Assembly: GCA_032433595.1 (NCBI GenBank)
Contig: JASWJB010000293.1
Span: forward strand, 1-56,600
Reading direction: 5' to 3'
Length of the DNA stretch: 56,600 nt
From: Conoideocrella luteorostrata
Taxonomy: Eukaryota > Ascomycota > Sordariomycetes > Hypocreales > Clavicipitaceae
Shown here piece after piece: positions 10,663 through 21,738 of this stretch. The translations under genes were made by a program, and so were the position numbers. The stretch's first letter is position 1. Each line of letters starts with the position of its first letter. The notes beneath the pieces were generated by a model. It was not told the origin of the DNA. It searched no databases and saw nothing but the letters and a program-made list of their open reading frames with translations.

Positions 10663-12423
10663 TCACGTAGTAACGCCGCTCTTGATGTTGTCGTACTGGC
10701 TTTTCGGATAGCTAAGCATATTTTGCGAATGCTCCAAGTCTCCCAGCGAGTTTGCCATGGTACTGACCAGACTCTCCACGCCTTTCTTATCGCCAGAAGC
10801 TTCCCAGAAGACAGCACCGCCCAGGCCCTTGTTCCGAACGTAGTTGGCCTTCATTCTAGTGCTTTCAACGCCATCGTATGAGATGAGCTCGCGAGAGCTG
10901 CGGTCGTAACTCCATGTCGCACCGACGAGATGGTCGAATTTAATGTCAGCCCCTGCGCGGGGGAGGTCTCGGTACAGAGTAATTCCATCTTGGGGTGATG
11001 TCTTGCCGGTTCCCTTGAAGGGCTTGCCGAGACCATCAGTATCTCCGAACGAGCGCCCATAAAGAGGCAGGCCCAGAACGATCTTGTCGGAGGCAATGCC
11101 AGCCTTGGTATAGTCATTGACGGCTTGCGCAGTGCTGAACTTGGTGCTGGCCATGTTGGACGGGTCCGCATGGATATTGGCCTGGTGGCCTGCAGTTTCG
11201 TCCCAGGTGCCGGCATAGTCATATGCCATCAGGTGCCAAGTATCGACGTATCGATCCATGGCTTTGAGGTCCAGCTTGCGGTAGTGGTCAGGTCCGGCTG
11301 ACGCAGCAACGGTAAGGAGATAGTGGTACTTCTGGCCAGTCCCGGCAGCATACTCATCCAAAGCATGGCGGGTTTCTTTGAGCAGCTGCACAAAGTTCTT
11401 GGCCTCGGCGGCATTCTCAGGATACTCCCAGTCAATGTCGAGACCGTCCATGCCCCAATCCGCGAGCATCTTCACCGCGCTAGAAGCAAACGTCTTCCTT
11501 CCTTGCTCGGTTCCGGCGAACTGGGAGAATTTCCCTTGCTGGGAGTATGTGAATCCACCGATGGAGAAGAGCGTCTTTAGTGCGCGGTTTTTCTTCTTCA
11601 TGCTGTATAGCTGGTTTACCACGCCGTAGGCATTGTTCCCGCGTTTACTCGAAGAATCTCCATTATATCGCTTCTGGACATCAGCATAAGGATCGGACGA
11701 TATGCTGCAAACTTGTGTCAGTTACATTCTGTTGCGACTTTTCACTTCTGTGGCAGCACTCACACTGTGCCATCAGCCTTGAGATCACCAAATGCGTATA
11801 ACAGATGCGTGACATTGCTGACAGGAACGTCTTGAGGCTGGTAGTTGGCACCGTAGATTCCCCTAATAATAGCTTTTGTTTTAGCCCGCGCCAATCCCGA
11901 AGGGGTGAAAGCTTGTCTCGACCTACCAGTTTGTAAAATACAGCACGTTCCGCGGCGCCAGACCTTTATTGTTTGCCATGGGGGGGTTCGTATTTGCAGG
12001 GCTGCTGGAGACGAGACCTGAAGCCATGGAGGCTGCCGCTGTTCCTGTGCCAAGAAGGCGGCCGGCTGCACTGGGCTCGGTACAGTTGGCGGTTCTGTTT
12101 GTCCATTGTGTGCCGTTGCCCCATTTTAGCCCAGTTATTGTCACGACTTTGGGTTCCGGGGGCTGCCCCCCCGACGAAAAGACTGTGACAGTAGATTTCG
12201 GTGAAGGCGGCTCAGAAGCGTCGCTGGGGACGACCGCAACTGTGACGGCCGATGAAGCCAGCTGAGCAGTGGCGGTGACATATATCGTAGTGGGCATAAA
12301 TACTGTCGAAGGCTCAACCTGAACGCACACTAGATTGCGCTTCTCTGCATCCTGCTGGCGAGCAGGAGCTGCTTTGGCAACCTGTGCCAGCAGGGGGACA
12401 GTCGCAAGGAGTAATCCGTGCAT
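10663..12423 (-). CDS. Secreted GH18 endochitinase with Ser/Thr-rich N-terminal extension
   Basis: This enzyme hydrolyses beta-1,4 GlcNAc chains of chitin. Exons on the minus strand are 12423-11927, 11862-11764 and 11704-10663, giving 545 aa. MHGLLLATVPLLAQVAKA is a signal peptide. Residues about 20-160 are rich in Ser, Thr, Pro and Ala, with N-glycosylation sequons (NGT, NRT, NCT). The GH18 barrel follows: NVLYFTNWGIYGANYQP, THLLYAFGDL, the SxGG strand (LFSIGGFTYS) and the catalytic DxxDxDxE motif as DGLDIDWEYP, with the proton-donor Glu present. YDYAGTWDE and GAVFWEAS are further barrel strands. The tail QNMLSYPKSQYDNIKSG matches Trichoderma 42-kDa type chitinases. No chitin-binding module is visible. 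The N-terminal extension is unusual for that group. Both introns restore frame. Confidence 0.94.
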
Positions 12424-12620
12424 CTTGCGCCAGTTTGTATCTTTTGGAAGGGCGATTATTAGTGTAGCTATTTGAGAGCAGACCTGAGTTGATGAGAAGG
12501 GATATGGTCAATAAATCAACGGGGCAAGGGCTGAATTTCATCGTTTGATAATTGCCTAGTTACATTGATATTTTATGTTTTGATCAACAAGCGTGCTAGT
12601 CCCTTCGCACACCAAGGCCA

Positions 12621-12652
<32 letters not shown>

Positions 12653-12653
12653 A
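12621..12653. repeat. Hexanucleotide microsatellite (ACACCG)n
   Basis: About five tandem copies of ACACCG/CGACAC, upstream of the chitinase gene. Confidence 0.85.
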
Positions 12654-12938
12654 AAATTATTGGTCTGGCATGCATACCGAAGCCCATGAGCCAAGGCCAG
12701 ACCTGGCCAGGCCCAGCCGAGTACCCGGGCTTTCCGTGCATCTAACGCACGACGAGAGGTATGCTGATCGCAGTTGAAGCTGTGTTTGGGTTGGGTTGAA
12801 AAGGCCGTGGTCACGGGCGCCGTGTACAAGAGCCGGTCATGGAACGGGATGGCATATATTGGAGACAATATAAAGGGAGGCCAGGCACCAGCTCAGAGGA
12901 AATTTCGGCTGAGTCACTACGTCTAAAGACGTTTGCGA

Positions 12939-13064
12939 ATGGAAACGATTGATGTGTATCGCGAGCCATACACGTCGGCCGGAGGAGGGGCTTACATACG
13001 ACAGACCCCGGTGTACGGCGGGACGGGGCCGGGAATCGTCACGAGCTGGGGTGACTTGGGTTGA
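12939..13064 (+). CDS. Possible 41-codon small ORF
   Basis: An ATG-to-stop frame of 41 codons starting METIDVYREPYTSAGGGAY, with a Gly/Tyr/Thr-rich middle and no signal peptide or cysteine. A TATA-like AATATAAAGG lies about 70 bp upstream on the same strand. No relative is recognised, and the frame may be chance; expression data would decide. Confidence 0.15.
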   Translation: METIDVYREPYTSAGGGAYIRQTPVYGGTGPGIVTSWGDLG

Positions 13065-13311
13065 TGGATTGGCCAGTGCGGATGGGGAATGAATGTACCG
13101 ACTATTTTGTCCCTTTATGGCATGTATTTCAATGATAGCGTGGCGCTAATCCGAATGTGGGTCGCGCAAACGATGAGTGAGTGAGTGGCTCAAGGCAAGG
13201 GAGGGAGGGCCCCACTTCGATCGACCCTTCTGCCGGTACATGTTCGCAACCTCATGATGAGGCATTCAATTTTCAATTTGCGCATTTCTATCACCGACGT
13301 TTTCTGGAGTT

Positions 13312-13368
13312 ATGTGTGTGCGTGTGTGCGCTCGTGTGTGCGCTCGTGTGTGCGCTCGCGCGTGTGTG
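13312..13368. repeat. GTGTGCGCTC minisatellite
   Basis: Alternating purine/pyrimidine sequence with three near-perfect 12-bp units containing GTGTGTGCGCTC, flanked by more GT/GC. Such tracts can adopt left-handed DNA; here that is only inference. Confidence 0.8.
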
Positions 13369-14828
13369 ACTCCCAATCGTAGATTTTAGCTTCTGCATCC
13401 AACGGCTAATTACGTTTCTCGGTGGCATGTCTTCGTGGGGGGAAACGAGCAGCCACAGGCTGGATTTTGGAGTAAATGAGTGGCATAACGTAACGTAACA
13501 GTAGACGACGCGCAGATCATATCAGTGAAATTTGGAACCAAAATGCGAACACAGTCCAATCTCCAATCCTTCCCGAACCAAACCAAACCAAACCCCGAAG
13601 GAATGGGGATCATATGTCCAAAGTGGGTGGTAAGCCATACTTGTCTTGTGTGAATTGCTGTTTTTCGTCCTCATTGCCTCGTGCAAATGCCGCTTTGGCA
13701 CAATTTATGTATCAAGAGTACGCAGTTCCAGAGGCGTATATACATTTTTGCAATTTTTAATGTGACAACTCTGAAAGGAGCGATACTAACTGGAGAACAA
13801 TACCCTGAATTTGTCTATATGTGATATCGTTTTATAGTCGATGGATGCTATTCGCAAGAATAGGCACTGTTCAACGAATCCACCTGCGCTGCATCTCTAA
13901 GCGGCTCTTGTGTCAGTGGTTAGAGGCGAGGGAGCATGCGCTTTGCGATACGGTATTTTTGCCAGACCAATTTACGGAGCGCCAACTCATTACCCCCAGT
14001 AGGTTACCTTCATGATAGATGTCAAGGCGCTTACCAAATTTATCTTTATCTTCTTTGCTTTCTCGCTCCTTGTAGATCACCGGCAAGGTGGATGCGCTGC
14101 TTGCCCTGATATAGTCTTGCAGCTGCAACAATGGGAGACTTTTTTTGTGATAGAGACATGCACAGTATAAGAGTATCTGACAGGTGCAGCAAGCTGCCAG
14201 TGAAACCGCCGCGTTTATGTGCGGGGCAAAAGGGGGGAGCGCACTCATACACGGCAGTCGCAGCCTGAAGGTTATTTGCTCCGTGCGGTGCAGCTGGACG
14301 ACAGTCAAGCTTGGACTTTTGAAGGTCTCGAAATGTCAAGATGTCATTTTGAAACCGGCAGAGTTCCGGTCTCGCATATCCAGGACACCTTTGTTCGCGC
14401 GCGTGGTCCCCCCTCACTTTTCTCGATTCGCCCAAGCGCTTTGTTCCGCTTTCACGCACGCCCAGGCACATGGTCCATTTGGCACACACAGCACAATTGC
14501 ACAATTGTACAGTCCTTCACTTGGTGATTCACATAGTACACATGGGTACGCTATCCCCCACCAATACAATACAACCTTCCCTAACTGACTCACTAATCTT
14601 TGGCTCCAGATGTTTTTTGGGGGAGGGGGTTGCTTACTTACCTAAGTACCCTTGCATCAATTCCTGCCGCTCAAACCGCTTCTTCGTCGTTCGGCAAGCA
14701 ATAATTATTGTAGATACCATTCAGTACAGCACACATGCATGCTGACGACAAACCTGGCACTCGCCCAATAGTTATTCCCGGCGTGTTTCCCGCCAGCCAT
14801 ACCAGCGTCGGCCAACTTATTCAGTACG

Positions 14829-14842
14829 TACTCCGTACGGAG
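14829..14842. repeat. TACTCCGTACGGAG palindromic element
   Basis: Inverted-repeat copy of the dispersed element, about 500 bp upstream of the ferric reductase start. Confidence 0.8.
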
Positions 14843-15346
14843 ATCAAAGATGCGCAAACTTGCTCACCTTGCCGGGCCGCCATTGGTCGTTTGAATATCG
14901 CCGCAGGCCGAGAGAGCCCAAATGCCAATGGGAGGCATATGTTTCGATGCTGCTCTTGCGTTCGCGTTACGCAACAGGGCCGACCAGGTGCTTGTTGTGA
15001 GCCCGATTCCGCCAAGACCTGCCGCAACAGTATTTGTGCGAACCAGATGTCAGTACACATATATAGGAATGGGTCACCATCTTCAGTAATGTAACACTCT
15101 TGGTACGTCTGCAGCAAGCTTGCACGTTGCCTATGCATCGAACCAAACGCAAAGTCACCCTCCTCTTTACCGGGCATAGAAAGTCCTTGTCCTGGGCAGC
15201 CATCATACAGCCAAGATATCTATTTCTCGTGCCTCTGATCCCCCATCATATGCATATGTCGATAAACCTGTTCCCCAGACGCAGCCCATTAACATCGGCA
15301 CCATCACTGTTCTCAGATCAGCAGCAACTTCTTGATAGAGCACGCC

Positions 15347-17455
15347 ATGCACTCTGATCATGACACGGCTTCGACTCCGTTTCTTCCAATTTTGAACCAG
15401 CCGACGCAGTTTCATTCGTCTCGAGATCCTGGAAAATGTACCTTGACACCAAAGCAATGTGCCTACAAGAACTCCTACTGGGTATTCTGGTTAGTGTTTC
15501 TCTTTCCCAACAACCATCTCAAATTGTACGAGATGGCATGCCGCTGTACCGCCAGTTAGCAATCTACTGACATCATGTTCCTACCAGGTACAAGGCAGAC
15601 CTCGTATATTGTCTCCCAGTCGTGTATTTCTTTGTCGCCGCCATCGCTCTTTTTGCCTTCGGTCGGCTAGTCTCTGACTTCAGCCCCATTAGCGTCACAT
15701 CGAGCCAGATCTGGCGTCGCTCTGTGTCTGCCTCACGGCTGTTGTCTTATAAGCGCTGGCGTTTCGGGAATTGGAATTCCCAGTCTCTGGGTGTATTCCT
15801 CCTTGCCGCCCTCGGCATTGTTTTCTTCTCGGCTTTGACCCTGGGTCCCCAGCCTTATTACTGGCCCACTGATGCTAAGTATGGGAACTCGCCTCCTATA
15901 GCCACGCGAACCGGGTGGATGGCTTTGGCATGCGTACCGTTCGTCATTGCCTTTGGAACCAAGGCAAACGTGGTCTCTGTGCTGACCGACATTCCGCCGG
16001 AGAAACTGATACTCTGGCACAACTGGGTCAGCTGGGCCATGTTTGTGCTTGCCCTGGTTCACACATTTCCTTTTATTGTTTACCACAATTACATAGGAGA
16101 CACCGCAGTGACTTGGCAGACAGGGGGCGTCTGGTTAACCGGTGTAGTTGCTATTATAGCCCAGGCTTGGCTGACCTTCATGTCCGTTTCATGGATACGG
16201 TAGGTCGACCCCAATCTGTTAACCCCCCCCCCCCCCGGGGTCTTTGATGGCAGAGAGAAAGCTAACCGTATATTTTTGTCAAACAGCAATAAGTGGTACG
16301 AATTCTTCAAGTTTGCGCATTACTTTTTCGCCGTCACCTTCATGGTGTTTTTTTTTCTCCATTGCAGCTTCCGCATGACATCATGGGACTATTTCATCGC
16401 CTCCGGAGCCATATACTTTGCCTGCCTTTTTTACGCTATGGGCAAGACATATCTCAAGTACGGAATCAAACAAACCGCTCGACTTCATCTGGACTCCCCG
16501 CACTCGCTACGAATCACCATCTCAACCAAGTCCAGCTGGGAGCCAGGACAGCATGCGTACCTTCGTTTTCTTACGGGCCGCCTTCATGCCATGACCTCGC
16601 ATCCGCTGACTATGTGCTCGGTGCCATCCAGTGCCGCCCAGGACAACGAAATGGTTTTTTACGTACAGCCTCGCGGCGGTCTCACTCGTCGTCTAGCCAG
16701 TGTCGCTGAGAAGCATCCTGACAGCAGTATCAGGGTTCTTCTCGAAGGTCCCTATGGCGGTTTGCCCAAGCGCTGGTACAGAGGATTCGATCACACCCTG
16801 CTGATTGCTGGAGGCTCAGGGTGCGCTTTCACCTTGTCCCTCGTTGAGGATTGGCTGCGCCGCCACGAGCCAGACTCAGGGCATCAACTGAAGGTCGTGC
16901 TGGCCACCAGAGACCCAGAAATGCGCATCTGGTACATCGAAGAGCTGCAGCGCATGGCGGAAAGACAACGCGCCGCTGCTCTAGCGGAGATCCCCAGCCT
17001 CAGCATTCACATATATCAAACGTTTCACTCGGCTACGGCGGCTAATGGCTCAGCAGCGCGCTCTTATAAAGTGCCTTCCTCCTCGAGCGCCGAGGAAAAA
17101 GGTCGGGTAGAATCCAAGACAGAATCGTCTGCCGACTCAACCATCTCCCTCTTTGGGATGAAGTTCTTCCGCGGACGGCCAGACACAGGAGCGGCCGTGA
17201 GAGACATCTCCCTGTCGGAGTCGTCAGGCACTGTTGGCGTAGCTGTCTGCGGACCATCTGGCATGGTTTATGATGTTTCTTGTGAGGCGGCTACGCAGCA
17301 GCAGCGGATTGTGTGTGGCCATTCAGGCGCTTCGGAGGTTTGGCTTCACCAAGAAGCTTTCTCGTAAGTGATGTGGCTTCCCCTCCACTCTCCTCCTCTG
17401 ATGGATGGTTTTGGTTTGTAGGCTAATGAGAGGATCTGCTCCCCAAAGCTACTGA
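15347..17455 (+). CDS. Ferric reductase-type transmembrane flavocytochrome (FRE family)
   Basis: This is a plasma-membrane-type metalloreductase that moves electrons from NADPH through FAD and two haems to extracellular Fe(III) or Cu(II). Exons are 15347-15489, 15588-16199 and 16287 onward. About seven membrane helices are visible. Paired haem histidines 14 residues apart occur in WHNWVSWAMFVLALVH and HYFFAVTFMVFFFLH. The FAD-binding motif is HPLTMCS, and the NAD-binding part shows LLEGPYGG, LIAGGSGCAFTLSLVED and VAVCGPSGM. The 3' end is ambiguous: read straight through, the stop is at 17365-17367 (611 aa, ending EAFS). A strong donor GTAAGT at 17364 could splice to 17422 and add ten codons, with the stop at 17453-17455 (621 aa). 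The first form ends nearer the family norm. Intron 2 carries a 14-C run. It is tail to tail with a molybdenum cofactor sulfurase gene. Confidence 0.9.
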
Positions 17456-17917
17456 ATATTTGGCATGGACTCGGGCTACTTGCGGACCATAATGGAGGAC
17501 CAGATAGGCTGCAGGCGGCTTTTTTTGATCTCGCTCCAAATAGGCTGTTTGATCGATGAGACTCAGCTTTCCCTCTTTCTCTCTCTCTCCCACTACACTA
17601 ATTCAAGGACTCGAATCATTCAGAGACACTGACATACACGGAGTCTGAGACATTAACTTCAGTCTTGGGGGCTTGTTCACGATAGAAAAAGTTGTGATTA
17701 GTGACTCGACAAAAGATGTCATGATTATTATATTGTCTAGTAACGAGAATATCCAGGCGCCTTCCTTAATATCCCATACACAGAGATTTCCTAACACAAC
17801 CGTAGACAAAACACATAAGCATAGCAAGTTATGGGACTGTTATAGTTCAAATTGATGACATTTCGTTCATAGCGTACATTGTTCCGTCTTACGAGGCCCT
17901 CCGCCGTATAGGACATA

Positions 17918-20462
17918 TCATGACAGCCAAGCCCCAACTGATACAGTCTCTCCGACCTCGATGGCAGGGGACTGATTGGCCAGGCTACGGTCTCCCAGTC
18001 GCGACTCAAGCCGCATGTGTGCCCCGAAATACACCTTCCCGTCAAACCTCCTCGTCTTCGCCAGTGTCGAGAACGGCTCCTGTCTCCTATTTCCAGTCAT
18101 CTGGTCCACGCAAACCATCTGACACCGCTGACAGGCACCAAGTAATTTGAAGTCATGCCCCCCGATACGTATCGTGCTCCACGTGTCTTCAGAATATGCA
18201 GCGTGAAGCCGCCCAGTCTCCTCATACACCGGTTCAACCACTATGTTCGCTCTGAAAGAATCTTCCGCGACCGCCTTCCCTCCGCGCCCAGTTATCTCCC
18301 GATTAAGGGCCTCCACACTGCTCCTGTTCACCAACAAAATTGGACTCTCGTTGGATAGAAGAATCTTCCCCCTTTCCGGTTGCTCGCTATCTGAGTCTGG
18401 CGGAGAAGGGATATCCGGAAACGAGCCGGGCAGCATGCGGTATATGTCTGCTTGTTGATGTTGTTCAACGCGGGTTTTGACTGTCCTGCTGGAAAGGCCC
18501 TTACCCCCTGCAGGGAATCGCGCCAGGACGCACGGCACGCCTAGTGCTTGAGAAAAGAAGTTGTTGGTTTCAGCAGACACGTATGCTTGTGCAGAGATTT
18601 GTTCCCCGCAGACTCGCGAGGACATCTGTTTAGATTCATGGTCGAAGAAGGTTGGGTTTGCAGATAGAGGTATGTGTATTTCGCAGGGAGGGCTCATCTG
18701 GTCGCCAGGGTCGTGATACGAGACTCGTAGGAAACCGTTTTCAAAGTCGAGTGTTGGTCGGAAGAGTGTCATTTTGGGATAGCGCTTTTGACTAAGTGCT
18801 TGGCCAGATCCATGGTGGACTAGACACCATTCACGGTCCCATGCCAGTCCCTCGGGTTTGACTTCCCAGCGAATTCCTGCCGGCACGACGTAGCCACCGC
18901 AGCTTTTGACGGGGTATACAATTATCGACTTCACCCGTATGTTGGGCGACAGTGTCAACATAGCAGGAACAACATCACGGTGTTGAGGAGGGGTCGGGCT
19001 CGTTGGACATTCTTCGACAAAGAACTCTTTCACAAATTCCAGGAATCGGTCAACGTCAGATTCGATGCTCATGGCACCGAAGCTCGCCCGAATTACTCCT
19101 GTCGGTTTCCCCCCCATGATCTCGCTGTCAACACCACATCGGAACCCGGCGGACAAATTCCTCTTCATTTCCCACGGCTCCAGGTTCAAGGCAGCCGCCA
19201 CTTTTCCAGGGCTGCATAAACTACCTGTCCGGATGTGGATTTTTTGAAGTATCGCCAGTTTCTCGACCTCTCCTAAGCTTATCCAGCCACCTTCACTATT
19301 CTTGAGGTTGAATGATACGACTGGTCCAGTTCCCAAGGCACCAGCCGAGTCTGTTGGCTGCTTGTACATAACGCATACCGGTAGCGAATTGCCATGTTGC
19401 AGTTGTTGCAAGCCATTAAACAGTTTGCTCGCCAAATATGCCGTATGTGCCCCAACTCGATGCATGGAACCAAATAGTTTCAAATGAACCGTCATGGATG
19501 AGTCGAGCGCCATGATGCTATGGAAGGGCAATGTACCATCTTCTAGGCGTTCATGCAGGAATTGAGTCTTTCTCGCATGCCACTGTTCCTTCTTGCCGCA
19601 TGTTACCAAGTCGACTGTCCCACCACCAAAGTATCGCCGACGGTCAAAGATATGCTCCGCCGTGCGTCGAACTATTAGCGCACCGAGGTCCGGGAATCCA
19701 AATATCTTGTACAAGCTGAAGACAACAAAGTCAGCAGCAAAGTCCGCCGAGCTGAGATCGAGTTGAGACGTGGCGCTGAGGGAGGCCGCGTCAAGGAGGG
19801 CAAAGAATGGTGCCGATCTGTCGTTTGAGTGTTCTTTTAGATGCTTTGGCCATGACAGGGGATATCGGCAGCCATCCATGTGAGACTGGGCAGAGTAGGC
19901 AAAGAGGGTTGCGGATACCGGATCGACTGAGTCGAATGAGTCTTCGCCAGTAAGATACGAGTGCAAATCTGCATCATTGACACATATGTTTTGCTTCGCA
20001 TCCTCTCTGGCTCCCACTAGACTGGTGTGACATGATTGGTGATACATATAAGAATAACCTTCCGGGAGAGCTCTAAAGGCTTCTACTACTAGCTTCACGC
20101 CTGCAGTGGCGTTGGGTACGAAAACCAAGTCGTACTCGGAAGGGTCTGCATTGAAAAAATCAAGTAGTCGGAGTCGAATATCGTCTATTCGGGATGCAGA
20201 GAGCTGCGACGACAGTGATGCAGAATGTGGGTTGCCATACAGAGTAGATGTCATTTCTAGAGCAAATGCGTCCATCAGAGACTTAGCGCAAAGTGTTGAG
20301 CCTGCATGGTCCAGGTAGACAGAGTCTTTTCGGACGTTGTTAGCTTATTAATCTACCAAGAGATGTCGAATCTAAGCTCAAAATACCTTCAAGCATGGGG
20401 TACTCCTGGTCTCGAAAGTCCTCCACCGCCGCATTGTACCCATGATGTTGTTGGGTGGCCAT
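17918..20462 (-). CDS. hxB: Molybdenum cofactor sulfurase
   Basis: This enzyme converts the Mo=O ligand of the cofactor to Mo=S and so activates xanthine dehydrogenase and related hydroxylases. Exons on the minus strand are 20462-20387 and 20325-17918, giving 827 aa, full length for the family. The N-terminal half is a class V aminotransferase-like, PLP-dependent cysteine desulfurase: YLDHAGSTLCAKS, YGNPHSAS, and the PLP lysine in FSLYKIFGFPDLGALIVRR (about residue 232). The C-terminal half has the MOSC N-terminal beta barrel (VKSIIVYPVKSCGGY) and a MOSC domain (GACQRCQMVCVDQ, STLAKTRRFDGKVYFG). The start at 20462 gives MATQQHHGYN. An upstream in-frame ATG at 20531 would add 23 residues; the shorter form is preferred because it reaches the conserved segment sooner. 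The single intron has a GCTAAC branch site. Confidence 0.94.
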
Positions 20463-20987
20463 ACCTTTCCTACCTAACCAAGTGCGTACTTTTACGTGAT
20501 TTGCTGGAGCTGATGGGAAAGATGCGAGCAATAATAAACCCGTTTCTTATCAATTGAAGAGCGAAAGCGGAGTTGCTGAACACCTGCAATTACAAGTTTT
20601 GGGGGAGAAATGAAGGCTATGAATTAGCGTGAGCATATATGATCGAATCTTGGTCGTGGAATGCAGTAACCGATAATCTCCTCCAGACAAGACGTTCCAT
20701 GCACAACCTATACATGGCCGACTCGACTCTAATAGACATTGCGGCTTATTCGAGGAAGGCTACATCTGGGAGCGTTTGATGACGACTTTATCGAAGCTGG
20801 TTGTTCTTTTGTGGATAAGCACGTTGTCGGCTGTCGCCGTGGTCTCGGAGGTCGCCACCCCCCCTATCCTCCCTCTGAGAGCGAGCTGGGAAGTCCTATT
20901 GGCTACAAACACAGTGTTGTGGAGTACGAGGCTCCTTGTCAGTTCTGGGCACTGTGTGTTCATGCTGTAATTTGTAAGGGTTAGCCG

Positions 20988-21385
20988 TACTCCGTACAGT
21001 GCTAGAAATCAGTCCTCGTACGCAAGTGTCAGACCCGTGTCTCCGCATCTGCCGTTGTCCGGCGTCTGGACCGGTCTGAGAAAGTCTGAGATTGTCCGTC
21101 GCCAACAGGAAGGCGCGGTCGAGAGGGAGGCGTCGCCGACTGCAGCAACAGCAAGAGCTGGCAGCTCCACCCTCGTTTCTTCGGTTGAGCCTCTTCCAAC
21201 CACATTCATGGTGCTTGCTGCTGTTCTCTCAACGGCTTTGAAGCAGGCACGTCTCCGCGCCGCATCGCTGTCTTTGGCATTGCACGCTCATTGAATATCA
21301 GTTCGTTATCCCCTTGTTCTCTACGTTTATTGATTATTACTTCCGCCGCGCCTCAATTGTCAATCTGTCCTTCTCTACTCCGTAC
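20988..21385. repeat. Two TACTCCGTAC elements
   Basis: TACTCCGTAC at 20988-20997 and again at 21376-21385, both in the hxB/ARS2 intergenic region, about 390 bp apart. Confidence 0.8.
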
Positions 21386-21572
21386 CTTGTACCTCGATCA
21401 CCCAGCTTATCCTCTTTTTTCCTGCATCCCGGATCATTGATCAATTTTGACGTCCTCCTCTCGTCCTCTTGCTACTCTATGCTTTGAGGCCTTGTAATTC
21501 TATTCTCCCTTAGCCTTCTTTGGCATCTCCCTCATCGTCTCTTACCCTTCTACCTCCGTTTCGAGTGTTCTT

Positions 21573-21671
21573 ATGGAAGATGTGTTCTCTAACCGTCGTC
21601 GTATCGCCAATCTACAGGCTACCAACACGATCGCCTCTTCAACGAATATTCAATACTGGCTGATGAATTGA
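21573..21671 (+). promoter_or_regulatory. Candidate upstream ORF in ARS2 leader
   Basis: A 32-codon ORF (starts MEDVFSNRRRIANLQ) ends 67 bp before the ARS2 ATG. If it lies in the transcript it could reduce translation of the main frame. Whether it is in the mRNA is unknown. Confidence 0.3.
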
Positions 21672-21738
21672 AGAAAGCCAACTTGCCATCACCCAAGCTA
21701 ACGTAAGCCTGCCTTGGCGCGCGGCAAGTCAACCCGCA

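Larger units (their letters stand above)
12424..15346. other. Long divergent intergenic region (chitinase / ferric reductase)
   Basis: A 2.9 kb spacer between divergently transcribed genes, so it should hold both promoters. Visible content: an (ACACCG)n microsatellite at about 12621-12653, a TATA-like AATATAAAGG near 12866 followed by a 41-codon ORF at 12939-13064, a GTGTGCGCTC minisatellite at about 13312-13368, and a palindrome element at 14829-14842. No larger gene was recognised; the open frames around 13900-15200 overlap on both strands. Confidence 0.55.
20463..21738. other. Divergent promoter region (hxB / ARS2)
   Basis: No recognised gene. Palindrome-element copies occur at 20988-20997 and 21376-21385. 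The 21300-21560 stretch is pyrimidine-rich and fits the ARS2 leader. A 32-codon upstream ORF lies at 21573-21671. Confidence 0.55.

Noticed and set aside
11323..11629. Plus-strand ORFs of 83-85 codons
   Set aside because: Antisense shadows of the chitinase catalytic exon.
13900..13990. tRNA-like CAGTGGTTAGAGGCGAGGG string
   Set aside because: It recalls a tRNA D-arm, but no acceptor stem or T-arm (GTTCRA) pairs with it.
14000..15346. HGATAR (SreA-type GATA) sites upstream of the ferric reductase
   Set aside because: About five sites in 1.35 kb is close to the chance expectation of about four, so there is no enrichment to report.
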